A stretch of DNA of 64,000 nucleotides, taken from IMG/VR virus record IMGVR_UViG_3300012926_000004, positions 1 to 64,000 of that record; one strand, written 5' to 3'. The translations under genes and the position numbers were made by a program. The notes under the pieces were generated by a model. That model saw only the letters and a list, made by a program, of their open reading frames with translations, was not told where the DNA came from and did not search any database. The stretch's first letter is position 1; every line of letters starts with the position of its first letter. The DNA comes from a virus. Below, piece after piece: positions 49,807-57,585 of this stretch.

Positions 49807-50204
49807 TTCAACCTGCCTTCCTTCATATCCTTGATCTGTTGCTTGGCGATCTCCGGGTACAGCCATTTCACATTGTCCTGGATGTTCCCCGAGACAGGCT
49901 GCGGTGGCTTGTCCCAGTTCTTCTGGTCCATGTTGGCTGCATGATGCTTGAAGTTGTAGCGTTTTTCAGCTTCGTGTAGCTGGCGACGTGAGGTCACGCG
50001 AACCTTGTTGCCGAGTTCGTCGGAAACGTGATCGAGTACTAAATCGTCGTACATTGTCGCGCCGTGGCCAGAGGTCAGCGAGTGGCGCGGATTGCTGCAG
50101 ACATGGCAGGTAACGATCTTGCGCGCACCGCGGAACTTCATGGAGTAGTGCGTCGTTTCGTGGCTGCATTCGCTGCAGGTTTCTTTTGATCGTTCACGGG
50201 ACAT
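49803..50204 (-). CDS. Zinc-ribbon-like protein, 133 aa
   Basis: Two Cys pairs at the N-terminus (TCSECSHE and VTCHVCSN) form a zinc ribbon. Then comes a segment seen in small phage head proteins (RVTSRRQLHEAEKRYNFKHH, MDQKNWDKPP). Basic helical end (IAKQQIKDMKEGRLK). It is coupled to the Acb2/Tad1-like gene by a 4-base overlap. DNA binding or virion assembly are both possible. Confidence 0.6.
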   Translation of the reverse strand: MSRERSKETCSECSHETTHYSMKFRGARKIVTCHVCSNPRHSLTSGHGATMYDDLVLDHVSDELGNKVRVTSRRQLHEAEKRYNFKHHAANMDQKNWDKPPQPVSGNIQDNVKWLYPEIAKQQIKDMKEGRLK

Positions 50205-50213
50205 GCTATCTAC

Positions 50214-50435
50214 CTACCCCAATCCATAAGGTGCCATCATTGGCGATGCTAAAGTCGAGTTGGCCTGTGGTGCCTGGTGCGGTTTGTAGCGGAGTACGCG
50301 GCCGAGTTTACGGCCGGTTGGATCGCAGAACCATATCCCACGCGCGTCGTGTTGCACGTAGCCGACCTTGCGCGCGACTTGCTCACCATAGATCGGCTGG
50401 CGGGTGAAGTTCTGCGGTTTGAAGCCGATGGTCAT
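50214..50435 (-). CDS. Hypothetical protein, 73 aa
   Basis: Starts MTIGFKPQNFTRQPIYGEQV at a TAATG overlap with the upstream stop. Contains RKVGYVQHDARGIWFCDPTG and GRVLRYKPHQ, beta-type and basic. No family recognised. The overlap supports the start over longer frames. Confidence 0.55.
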   Translation of the reverse strand: MTIGFKPQNFTRQPIYGEQVARKVGYVQHDARGIWFCDPTGRKLGRVLRYKPHQAPQANSTLASPMMAPYGLG

Positions 50436-50785
50436 TAGTCGGCAGCTTCGGCAGGGGCTACTCGGCCTGGATCTGCACCGTTCCAACCGGCCATCATGTG
50501 CTTTTTGTAATGAATAACGCCGTCCGCGACGAACTTCAACACAGTCTCGAAGTTTGTAGCCGGCGTGGCGCCGAAGTATGGCCCCATCCAAGTCTGTTTT
50601 TCACCTTGGGTCAAGTCGGCCCAGGCTGGAAATGTCAAATCCGTGGCAAGATGGTGAGGATCCATCAGGCGCAGCATGCGAGCAGCTTCGTAGCCGATGC
50701 CCACTGCGTACTCTAGCTCGTACATCGTTGTGATATCTTCCTCGGATACTTGCAAGGTGCCGTCTTTATTATCTACTACGCTCAT
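50435..50785 (-). CDS. Hypothetical protein, 116 aa
   Basis: Not recognised. Acidic start (DNKDGTLQVSEEDITTMYEL), helical middle with aromatic residues (FPAWADLTQGEKQTWMGPYF) and an end with AAD. Gene starts within the stop of the DUF559 gene (ATGA). AAAGGGG lies 8 bases upstream. Confidence 0.6.
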   Translation of the reverse strand: MSVVDNKDGTLQVSEEDITTMYELEYAVGIGYEAARMLRLMDPHHLATDLTFPAWADLTQGEKQTWMGPYFGATPATNFETVLKFVADGVIHYKKHMMAGWNGADPGRVAPAEAAD

Positions 50786-51309
50786 ACTGTTTTCCCCTTT
50801 CGCGTGCGAGGTCGTGTATTGATCATAAGCGAATCCAAGGTGAGCGATGCCGCAGCCAGGCTCTTTTCGATCTTTGGCACGCAGGTAAACCCAGGCTCCT
50901 CACCGAGTTCGGTCAGCACGCGCCAGAGAATGATGGCGGGGTCACGTAGCTGGCCGTTCCAGAACCGGATGACTTTGTAGCCTGCTAGGTTGAGTTGCTT
51001 GGTGCGGCGCGCGTCGTTCTGGCGGGCCTTGGCCGTGCCGTGCACTGAGCCGTCGAGTTCCACAATCAGCTTCTCTTCAGGGAACAGAAAGTCGGCGAAG
51101 AATTCCCGGACGGAGGCTTGGAAGCGGTACCTGCCGACTGTTTTCGGGTGCCCGTCCAGCAGCTGCTTCATCTGCAGTTCCGAAGGCGTAGCTCTGGCCT
51201 GCAGATAAGTCTCCTTCTGCCGAACCGTCATCAGCTCCCAAAGTTCGCGTTCATGTTTGGCATTCACACGGCGACGGAGAATAGTAGCTGCGGTGTAGGC
51301 GTGTGACAT
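50782..51309 (-). CDS. DUF559/Vsr-like PD-(D/E)XK endonuclease
   Basis: 175 aa. The core reads ATPSELQMKQLL, GRYRFQASVREFFADFLFPE, KLIVELDGSVHGTAKARQND, RRTKQLNLAGYKVIRFWNGQ. The D-F (Asp), E-L-D-G (Glu-x-Asp) and following His and R-F positions match DUF559, a Vsr-related nuclease fold. Family members are usually unassigned in function; phage copies may act as homing or nicking nucleases. The message seems leaderless (promoter ends 6 bases before the ATG). Confidence 0.8.
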   Translation of the reverse strand: MSHAYTAATILRRRVNAKHERELWELMTVRQKETYLQARATPSELQMKQLLDGHPKTVGRYRFQASVREFFADFLFPEEKLIVELDGSVHGTAKARQNDARRTKQLNLAGYKVIRFWNGQLRDPAIILWRVLTELGEEPGFTCVPKIEKSLAAASLTLDSLMINTRPRTRKGKTV

Positions 51310-51315
51310 GGTTGC

Positions 51316-51344
51316 ATGTTACATGGATTGGTGTTGTCGAGCAA
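51316..51344 (-). promoter_or_regulatory. Leaderless promoter of the DUF559 gene
   Basis: On the minus strand TTGCTC (51344-51339), 17-base spacer, TAACAT (51321-51316), then six bases and ATG at 51309. The end of the spacer reads AATCCATG, like the promoter at 60875. The -35 is weak (three of six). Confidence 0.45.
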
Positions 51345-51366
51345 GGAAGATCGTAGGAGCTGTAGC

Positions 51367-52284
51367 TTACCGCCCGTAGCCGCCGAAGTCAGCTGCAGCC
51401 ATGCCGTGATTGATGGCGTAGTTGGCATCAGGGTTTCCGTAGAGATCCGGTGCCATGGACATCTTTTCCCACTCATATATCAAATTCTGGCGGTACAGGT
51501 TCTCATCAGCCATCGCCATCATGATCAGCTCGGACTCGGCCTCGCCACGTAGACGGTTCGACTCGGCCGAATCGTAGTACTTGTTGAGCTTCGGTCCGCG
51601 GTAGACGAGAGCCGCTGCGATCAGATACTTGGCGATGATGTCAGACCTGATGTACGCCGGGAAGTTACTATTGTCGCCAGTGATGTTGGGCGGCTGAATG
51701 ACGGCTATGAAAGGCAGCGCCTGGACGATCGAGGGCGTCGGCCAGAGCTCGACCATATACTCGCCGTTGACGCCCAGAGGCATCTGAGCAAGCGCGCGCG
51801 GCGAGAACGTATTGATCCGCCAGGGATCCAGCGCGTCCAGTGACTGCTGGTTGTAGCCCAGCTGTAGCCGCCACGCCATGATCAGGTTTTTGGCAGTGTG
51901 CACGTACTTGATATTCGGCCCGAGGTTGAAGTAGTACTGGGCGATGAAGTAGCCGATGCCGGTTGGGTAGCTGACTCCGGCCCAGGGCAGCTCCAGCGTC
52001 AGCGTCTGCGTGAACTGGTTCATGGCAATAATAGTCATCGGAGGCGTGTTGTAGCCTACACGGAACTGACGGCCGATGACGATAGGTGACCAAGAGGTGC
52101 CGATGCCTTGTACTGTAGGTGAGCCAGCGGTGAGAATAGCGGAGCCACCGATGATGTAGCCTTGGGTCGCTATCTGGCCGCGGACCATCAGCGGAAACCA
52201 AGCGCGCCGGTCATAGATCTTGCGTACGATGCCGTTCAGCTCGACATAGGCCGTGTTGGGGTCAAAGTCAGGGTTCCAGGACAT
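51367..52284 (-). CDS. Head-tail adaptor-like structural protein (N-terminus uncertain)
   Basis: 305 aa from the ATG at 52284. Beta then helical text (MTIIAMNQFTQTLTLELPWA, YPTGIGYFIAQYYFNLGPNI, AYIRSDIIAKYLIAAALVYR) like adaptor proteins. The frame stays open 35 codons further upstream, to the TAG that ends the HNH gene, without any other start codon, and there is no good ribosome binding site at 52284. The upstream peptide (PPVIISNQVLPSSAQPYVNQ) looks coding. The true 5' end may have been cut off by the HNH gene or lie in a separated exon. Confidence 0.6.
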   Translation of the reverse strand: MSWNPDFDPNTAYVELNGIVRKIYDRRAWFPLMVRGQIATQGYIIGGSAILTAGSPTVQGIGTSWSPIVIGRQFRVGYNTPPMTIIAMNQFTQTLTLELPWAGVSYPTGIGYFIAQYYFNLGPNIKYVHTAKNLIMAWRLQLGYNQQSLDALDPWRINTFSPRALAQMPLGVNGEYMVELWPTPSIVQALPFIAVIQPPNITGDNSNFPAYIRSDIIAKYLIAAALVYRGPKLNKYYDSAESNRLRGEAESELIMMAMADENLYRQNLIYEWEKMSMAPDLYGNPDANYAINHGMAAADFGGYGR

Positions 52285-52389
52285 AGCCTGGCCAACGACC
52301 TGGCCTGCGTTCTGCTGGTTGACGTAGGGTTGTGCGCTGGAGGGAAGAACTTGGTTGGATATGATAACTGGTGGCGCGATCGGCGTAAG
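52285..52389 (-). other. In-frame coding-like extension upstream of the adaptor gene
   Basis: Thirty-five codons with no stop and no ATG, GTG or TTG link the HNH stop codon (TAG, 52392-52390) to the adaptor ATG in the same frame. See the adaptor and HNH entries. Confidence 0.6.
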
Positions 52390-53025
52390 CTACCCAACCT
52401 TCCTTCGATACCGGGCCCTAGCCCTCGCGTCCCGGCATGTTATACACATACGGCCACGCTTAGCTCCAACTGTACTCGATCTCAGGGCTCTAAGGTAAGT
52501 GTTTTCCTGAGTAAATTCGTGACCATTTACGCAATGAGTTCGGCGAGCGTTGATTGCCGCAGGGCATATAGGACTTCGAAGCATGTTTACACGGTGAGTC
52601 ACCGCCTCCATATGATAAGGGTTGACGCAAGCTCGAACACGGCAGAGATGATCAAGCTCTAGACCTTCTGGAACCTTTCCTCGCATTAGTTCATAGAGGA
52701 CTACGTGCCCGCCTAGATCCTGCCGGATAGCGCGATCTCTGATTTTGACTTTGGCATAGCCCGCCTTGTGCAAGCCTTTTTGCCAGATCCAGCATCCGGT
52801 CTCAGGGTCTACTTTGATACTCGACATCATTCGAGTGAGCAGATCCTGCTTAGGATATTCTCGGTTCTCATGTTGGTTGATGGCGGTGCAGGCACGGCTG
52901 CAAAAGAGCCGATTCTTATAAGGCTTGACGAAGAATCCCTTCCCGCAGATCTTGCAGGTGACTTCAATGTCTGGATAGAGTAGAGGACGGCCAGGCTTGC
53001 GCTTCTCAATATTGGATTGTGACAT
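52390..53025 (-). CDS. HNH homing-type endonuclease with zinc fingers
   Basis: 211 aa. N-terminal zinc-ribbon (VTCKICGKGFFVKPYKNRLF then CSRAC), an HNH core (ETGCWIWQKGLHKAGYAKVK, LELDHLCRVRACVNPYHMEA with D-H, N and H in place), and a C-terminal CVNGHEFTQENT...CITC pair. This is the layout of free-standing phage homing endonucleases. No ribosome binding site is visible at 53025. It stands between a decoration-like gene and the adaptor, where it seems to be an insertion. Confidence 0.85.
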   Translation of the reverse strand: MSQSNIEKRKPGRPLLYPDIEVTCKICGKGFFVKPYKNRLFCSRACTAINQHENREYPKQDLLTRMMSSIKVDPETGCWIWQKGLHKAGYAKVKIRDRAIRQDLGGHVVLYELMRGKVPEGLELDHLCRVRACVNPYHMEAVTHRVNMLRSPICPAAINARRTHCVNGHEFTQENTYLRALRSSTVGAKRGRMCITCRDARARARYRRKVG

Positions 53026-53055
53026 AGTAATCCAATACTACACTGATAAACTAAA

Positions 53056-53127
53056 CCCAATCAGCCATCCGCATCTCGCGTGAACTTGATGGCACCACCG
53101 AAGGGAGTCGGGGGATGACTGATTGGG
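53056..53127 (-). terminator. Long inverted repeat, terminator for the capsid operon
   Basis: CCCAATCAGCCATCC (53056-53070) pairs with GGATGACTGATTGGG (53113-53127) over 15 bp with one G-U, around a 42-base loop holding its own CCGA/TCGG hairpin. On the minus strand it is followed by TTTAGTTTATC. It ends the capsid/decoration operon before the HNH gene. Confidence 0.65.
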
Positions 53128-53185
53128 ATTGCTGGTCAGGAGCCGAGGTGAACCTAACCAGGTTTCGTGAAGACAGCCGGCTGAG

Positions 53186-53506
53186 TTAGTAGCCGTATGC
53201 CATGATGCGGACAGTGCCAGGAGCAAGATTAGTTCCAGCAGCGGCTTCGACATTGATGCCCGTCATAGCCTTGAGCCTAGGCGGTGTCGTAGATGAATCA
53301 AACTCCCATCTGTAGCCTTGTGCTGGTGCTGTAGAACCAACTGACCAAGCGCCTCGGATACGTGCCAGGCCGAAGGCGATCGGCAGAATCGGATAGCCTC
53401 CAGTGACATAGTCCGAGGAAGCGAAATTAGCGATGTTTACTTGAACAATGCCAGACGGTCCAAGAACTTGTCTGGAATCTGCATCTTCAGTCCATGTGAT
53501 AGCCAT
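53186..53506 (-). CDS. Small beta-rich virion protein, 106 aa
   Basis: Starts MAITWTEDADSRQVLGPSGI, continues beta (VQVNIANFASSDYVTGGYPI, YRWEFDSSTTPPRLKAMTGI) and ends GTVRIMAYGY. This style fits small head or tail decoration proteins placed after the capsid gene. Strong ribosome binding site GGAAAGGA. A candidate pseudoknot sits just upstream in its leader. Expression level is probably set there. Confidence 0.6.
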   Translation of the reverse strand: MAITWTEDADSRQVLGPSGIVQVNIANFASSDYVTGGYPILPIAFGLARIRGAWSVGSTAPAQGYRWEFDSSTTPPRLKAMTGINVEAAAGTNLAPGTVRIMAYGY

Positions 53507-53522
53507 TGCAGTAGTCCTTTCC

Positions 53523-53571
53523 GAGAGCTAAGCTATAGCGGGGATTCGGGCTCTCAACCTTGGTCCCCGCT
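53523..53571 (-). promoter_or_regulatory. Candidate H-type pseudoknot in the leader of the 53506 gene
   Basis: On the minus strand AGCGGGG, GAGAGC, CCCCGCT and GCTCTC appear in that order, so two stems of 7 and 6 bp interlock with short loops (9, 6 and 8 bases). The last stem touches the GGAAAGGA ribosome binding site. Such pseudoknots can control translation. Confidence 0.55.
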
Positions 53572-53578
53572 TTAGGAG

Positions 53579-54238
53579 TTAGCTACCCCAGAAGGTATCG
53601 CCGAAGTCACCGACAATGATGTCAGCAGTGAAGCCGCCTGTAACTGCTACGCCAACCGTCAGCTGACGTCCAAGAATCGGAGTAATGACAGCGGGGATAG
53701 CCGCTGCGGACTGAGCTGTGAATGGAGTGCCTGCAGGAAGCATCGTGATGATGTTGCCTACAAGTCCAGCTGCCGTGCCGATAAGAGCACCGGAGAGGAA
53801 TCCGCCAACCTGAATCCAAACGCCGCTGCCATTCAAGCTGGGAGGAGCAAGTGGAGTATTGGTTGGGTTCGCAACAAGACCAGCAATGTCGGTCGTGTTG
53901 GGCAGAAGCCAGCCTGCAACGAAGACGTTGGCGATGGTTGCGGTAGTAGGCAAGGCAACGGTTCCACCCATGGCTTCAGCGAACACTGGAGTCACAGTCG
54001 TGAACGTTGAATCCTTCCAATAGACAGGCGCGGGAGCTACAACCGGTGCTGTGGTAAGCAGCGTTGGGTTGTAATAGACATACTTGAGTACAGCTGGCGA
54101 CCCCAGACCAGGCTGCGTGCTTGGCAGAGCCTGATTGATCGGAGGCGCGTATAGCGTTCCGTAGGGGTTCTTGCCTGGCTGGGCATCCAGGATCGTGCGC
54201 GGGTTACCACTGGTCAAACGAACATAAGGAGTGTACAT
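53579..54238 (-). CDS. Head decoration-like or structural protein, 219 aa
   Basis: Beta-rich with Gly/Thr/Pro (GGTVALPTTATIANVFVAGW, LGRQLTVGVAVTGGFTADII) and a hydrophobic Gly/Ala-rich middle (GFLSGALIGTAAGLVGNIIT). It directly follows the capsid gene in transcription. GGAGG before the ATG is strong, as for an abundant virion protein. No recognised family. Confidence 0.6.
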   Translation of the reverse strand: MYTPYVRLTSGNPRTILDAQPGKNPYGTLYAPPINQALPSTQPGLGSPAVLKYVYYNPTLLTTAPVVAPAPVYWKDSTFTTVTPVFAEAMGGTVALPTTATIANVFVAGWLLPNTTDIAGLVANPTNTPLAPPSLNGSGVWIQVGGFLSGALIGTAAGLVGNIITMLPAGTPFTAQSAAAIPAVITPILGRQLTVGVAVTGGFTADIIVGDFGDTFWGS

Positions 54239-54355
54239 AGTGTTGCCTCCGTGTTGGGTGATGCTGCCAGACTTTCGGACGCTGGCGGACCGGTTGCGAT
54301 ACGGAGGCAGAAGCTAAGTCGGTATTGCTACTGACCTAGCTCCCACCCCTTACTC

Positions 54356-55342
54356 TTAGGTGTTCTGTACAGCCGACAGCACGAAGCTGACACGCGGTTG
54401 GCTATTGACAATGTCCCCGAGGAACATGGTCTGGCCAGCGCCGTCAACAGAGTCAGGCAGTTCCTTGAAGCCGGTGAAACCGAACTGGAAGAGAGGATCC
54501 TCGACCACGTAGGCTTTGAGGAACTCGTCGCGGACGCCAAATACATAGCCGGGGCTGATGTATTGATCGACCATGACGCGCTTGTTGCCGTAGAACTTCA
54601 GGGATGTCGGGCCGAAGGAGGTCGTCCCTGGATCGTCATCCATGATGCGCTGCGCCGGGAACATACGCATCCACAGCGTGTCCCAGATGTTCTGCGTGGT
54701 GAAGACCAAGTTCGGCTGGATGTTACCGAAGCTGCCGTTACCGATCGACTGCTGCAGGAGCTGAACCGAGATAGGAGCGTTCACGACCTGAGCATAGCCA
54801 TTGATACCAGCGTTCGGGCCGGTGCCAATACCTGCACGAGCCAGGCCGCCGTATTGCGGATAGGTCGTGCCGTCATCGTTGGCAGCCAGGAGACCGTCGA
54901 GAGCATTGACGCCTGAGACAACACCCTGACCATCACGGAAGGTGTCCTGAGCGAGATACTGCATCATAGACTGATACAGGTTCGTCATCTGGACCTGAAC
55001 GTAGGAGAGCGCTGCTGCCTCGCCTTGGTTCAGTGCGATCCGCTTACGGCTGAGAGTAACTGAGGTGTAGTACTCCTTCGGCTGGAAGACCATCGCGGTG
55101 TCGGTCTCAGCTGCCGAGATGTCGAACGTTCCACCGTCAACAGTAGGACCACCCTTGAGAGGTGCGTACTGCAGAGGTACCTGAATGTTCGTACCCGAGA
55201 ACACTTCGAAGTTGCCTGGACGAAACAGGAACGGGAAAATGGTGGACACCTTGAAGTACACGTCCTGAATCGTCGGCAGGATGTGTTGATACGTGATCGA
55301 GGTGAGGTTGTCGTAGAGCTGCTGGTTTCCCTGAAAGGGCAT
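54356..55342 (-). CDS. Major capsid protein, HK97-fold type
   Basis: 328 aa. The text is typical of phage major capsid proteins: a helical arm (NLTSITYQHILPTIQDVYFK), an E-loop-like region, YYTSVTLSRKRIALNQGEAA, the spine helix MTNLYQSMMQYLAQDTFRDG, and the P-domain with NIWDTLWMRMFPAQRIMDDD and LKFYGNKRVMVDQYISPGYV. It lies between a scaffold-like gene upstream and decoration-like genes downstream. CGGAGG precedes the ATG. No N-terminal protease domain is fused. Confidence 0.85.
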   Translation of the reverse strand: MPFQGNQQLYDNLTSITYQHILPTIQDVYFKVSTIFPFLFRPGNFEVFSGTNIQVPLQYAPLKGGPTVDGGTFDISAAETDTAMVFQPKEYYTSVTLSRKRIALNQGEAAALSYVQVQMTNLYQSMMQYLAQDTFRDGQGVVSGVNALDGLLAANDDGTTYPQYGGLARAGIGTGPNAGINGYAQVVNAPISVQLLQQSIGNGSFGNIQPNLVFTTQNIWDTLWMRMFPAQRIMDDDPGTTSFGPTSLKFYGNKRVMVDQYISPGYVFGVRDEFLKAYVVEDPLFQFGFTGFKELPDSVDGAGQTMFLGDIVNSQPRVSFVLSAVQNT

Positions 55343-55484
55343 ATTCGGTCCTCCGAGTTTTGCCAGCGGCTTGAGGCGGCTGGTTCTAAATTTTGAAGCT
55401 ACAACTTTGCTGCCTTACTGCTACTACGACTGCGTGGAGCTAACTACTTTCAGCCGACTCAAGCCTTAGCGATGCTACTGCTAT

Positions 55485-56273
55485 TTAGGCTCTCATCAGT
55501 TTTCTGAAATCTGCGACCATGGCGTCCTTTTGGTCGCCGGTCATTGAACCTGGTTGGTCAGTAATGCCTGTTACCTTGGCATTGGCCTGAACCATGCGGG
55601 CCAAAGGCGTATCGAGAGTAGAGAGTGTGCCGGGGACGTTAGCCGTAGCCCGAGCTGCAACACCTTCTTCGATACCGTCCTTGACGCGCTTTGTGATGCG
55701 GTCTTCGCTGACGAAAGCATCGTGCGCCTTGGTCATCGAAGGAAACTTGCCTGCGTTCTCGGGAGCGTTCAGAAACTCCTCGAACTTGGTTGTGTCGAGC
55801 TCTGTACCGAACTCGCGGTCGTGGCTGCGATGAATGCGGATCAACTCGTCGCTGCCCTTGATGGTTTTGCCGAGCAGGCCTGCTTCGAACTCAGCAGCTT
55901 TGCTATTGAAGAACTTCTCAGCCGCTTTCTCCATGATGGCCTGAGCGTCAGCAGACTTGATGCGCTCATCGATTTTGGGAATGTACTCGTCGGACAGGCG
56001 CTTATCGATCTTGTTCATCAGGAGATCGAGCTGAAGCTGGATCTCGCCTGCAGAGAGACCACCGCCGGTGCCTGTGCCAGTACCGGTTGTACGCTCACCG
56101 AGCTTAGGCAGCTGGGACTCGTCGCCACGCACAAACGCATCATACAGCGTAGCCTGAGCTTCAGCCTGCTGCCGTGCATCCGGGTTGCGCTCTACGAGTT
56201 GCTCGAACACTGCTTTATCCTCAGGTGTCGTGAACCGGTTCATCAGATCTTGTAATGCTGCTGGTATAGCCAT
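55485..56273 (-). CDS. Scaffolding protein candidate, 262 aa
   Basis: Highly charged and helical (KAVFEQLVERNPDARQQAEA, QLQLDLLMNKIDKRLSDEYI, AAEKFFNSKAAEFEAGLLGK), with a Gly/Thr linker (TTGTGTGTGGGLS) after residue 60. Phage scaffold genes usually sit immediately before the capsid gene and are helical and acidic, as here. GGGAGA precedes the ATG. No protease motif seen. Confidence 0.7.
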   Translation of the reverse strand: MAIPAALQDLMNRFTTPEDKAVFEQLVERNPDARQQAEAQATLYDAFVRGDESQLPKLGERTTGTGTGTGGGLSAGEIQLQLDLLMNKIDKRLSDEYIPKIDERIKSADAQAIMEKAAEKFFNSKAAEFEAGLLGKTIKGSDELIRIHRSHDREFGTELDTTKFEEFLNAPENAGKFPSMTKAHDAFVSEDRITKRVKDGIEEGVAARATANVPGTLSTLDTPLARMVQANAKVTGITDQPGSMTGDQKDAMVADFRKLMRA

Positions 56274-56334
56274 TGTGTTTCTCCCTTAGTGCCGGTGCGG
56301 GTTAGTGGTGCGTTAGACTGCCTCGTTTGAGTAC

Positions 56335-56751
56335 CTATGCTGCTGCTGCTCCGCCGCCTGCGCCGCCCGATCCAGTACCCAGATCCGGTGGAGCGCCTAC
56401 GGTTTGATCCGCGGTTGGTGTCGTGCCTGGAACCATGGAACTGTCGAAATCTACGCCCATAACCTGCTTGAAGCCTTCCTTGAGAGCGTCCGCTGCAGCT
56501 TGGGTGTACTTCGTAATGTCCTGACCTTTAGGCTTCATGCTGCCGATTGAACCCAGCAGAGCAATCAGCTTGGTTATGGTATCGACGTAGTTCTGCGTGT
56601 CCTTGTCGTTACCGCCGCTGGTTCCAGCCGTTGCAGCTTGATCCGCCGGCGAAGTGCCCGGTCCACTCGACTGCTGCGCCATCATCTGACCCTGTTGGGA
56701 GTAGATACTTGGCGGTGCGCCGTTCTGTGGTGTTGCCGTCGGTTGAGCCAT
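56335..56751 (-). CDS. Small virion-type protein, Gln/Gly-rich ends, 138 aa
   Basis: Low-complexity N-terminus (Gln/Ser/Pro/Gly), a helical middle (YVDTITKLIALLGSIGSMKP, AAADALKEGFKQVMG) and a Gly/Ala tail (GTGSGGAGGGAAAA). It stands between the 78-aa protein and the scaffold. Perhaps a minor head protein; no family. Confidence 0.55.
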   Translation of the reverse strand: MAQPTATPQNGAPPSIYSQQGQMMAQQSSGPGTSPADQAATAGTSGGNDKDTQNYVDTITKLIALLGSIGSMKPKGQDITKYTQAAADALKEGFKQVMGVDFDSSMVPGTTPTADQTVGAPPDLGTGSGGAGGGAAAA

Positions 56752-56840
56752 CGGTCAGTAGCCTTTCGAGTAAGTCAGGTTGCAGTTGAAGTTTGCTGAG
56801 GCTGAGGCTGAAGTCTTGCTGTCAGCCCCTACCTGCAAAC

Positions 56841-57077
56841 TTAGTGGCTCTTTGGCTGATTCTTCCGGTTGTCATCGATCGAATCCTGGAAGCAAATATC
56901 GCGCTTCGGAACGAGCGGTGTTGCCGTGGTCGTTGAGCCAGCCAGTTCGCCGAAGTTCACGAACGTGCCCTTGACCATGGACGGCTCAGGAACTTCCTCG
57001 CCATAGCTTGGCTTCAGCTCGGGATCGTCTGGGATCTCGTGGCCGGCATTGATGGAGTGGTGAGAGTGGCGTGCCAT
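56841..57077 (-). CDS. Hypothetical protein, 78 aa
   Basis: Not recognised. His/Pro/Glu-rich opening (MARHSHHSINAGHEIPDDPE), then mixed. AGGAG lies 8 bases before the ATG. It belongs to the head operon by position. Confidence 0.5.
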   Translation of the reverse strand: MARHSHHSINAGHEIPDDPELKPSYGEEVPEPSMVKGTFVNFGELAGSTTTATPLVPKRDICFQDSIDDNRKNQPKSH

Positions 57078-57181
57078 CGGGTAGTCTCCTTAGTTTGGTT
57101 TTGGGTCCCTGGTCGAGTTATCGATCAAGAACCCGATTGTTTGACGGTTGAGGCCAGATCCGAAGTTCGGATGCCTAAGGC

Positions 57182-57307
57182 TTAGCGCTTCTTGCGCTCC
57201 GAGGTCTTACGCTCGTGACGCTTCTCTTCGCGCTTTACCTTGTGCTTCTTCTCTTCGCGCTTGTGCTCCTCACGCTTCTCTTCTTTAGCTTCATGTTCCT
57301 TGCGCAT
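57182..57307 (-). CDS. Tiny Lys/Arg/Glu/His-repeat peptide, 41 aa
   Basis: Encodes MRKEHEAKEEKREEHKREEK and on to RKTSERKKR: almost only Lys, Arg, Glu and His, in a K-R-E-E-rich rhythm that would form a single charged alpha helix. AGGAG stands 9 bases before the ATG. A real, if short, gene at the head of the scaffold/capsid operon; the composition suggests binding to nucleic acid or a scaffold surface. Confidence 0.6.
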   Translation of the reverse strand: MRKEHEAKEEKREEHKREEKKHKVKREEKRHERKTSERKKR

Positions 57308-57450
57308 CGGGTTTTTCTCCTAGAGGGTACGAACTAGCGATGGCCAAAACCACTGCTGTCATGGCTATAGCAACAGGCATGCTGGGGTTAGGGCAATGGT
57401 TTTTAGGGTTTTTCTGAGGGAGCTACATGAAGGCGTGTAATTTAGGCGGG

Positions 57451-57472
57451 GCGAGCTTGCGGCGAGCTTGCG
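57451..57472. repeat. Tandem 11-bp repeat
   Basis: GCGAGCTTGCG occurs twice head to tail in the gap between the portal operon terminator and the capsid operon. It may be a binding site for the capsid operon promoter region. Confidence 0.6.
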
Positions 57473-57482
57473 AGCCAGGCGC

Positions 57483-57511
57483 AAAAAAGAGGGCCTACAC
57501 TCAATAGGCCC
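57483..57511 (-). terminator. Rho-independent terminator after the portal operon
   Basis: On the minus strand GGGCCTA (57511-57505) pairs with TAGGCCC (57497-57491) around TTGAGTG, followed by TCTTTTTT. It separates the portal genes from the scaffold/capsid operon. Confidence 0.85.
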
Positions 57512-57585
57512 ATCGCAGAATAAACATTGGCTTCCCACAACACAGGTAGAGTAGCACACGAGCGAGTGCGTGCATGCAAGATATG

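Noticed and set aside
52285-53185. Group I intron with HNH gene
   Set aside because: No P, Q, R or S core sequences were seen, and no 5' exon with a start codon could be identified; left as one of several explanations for the adaptor N-terminus.
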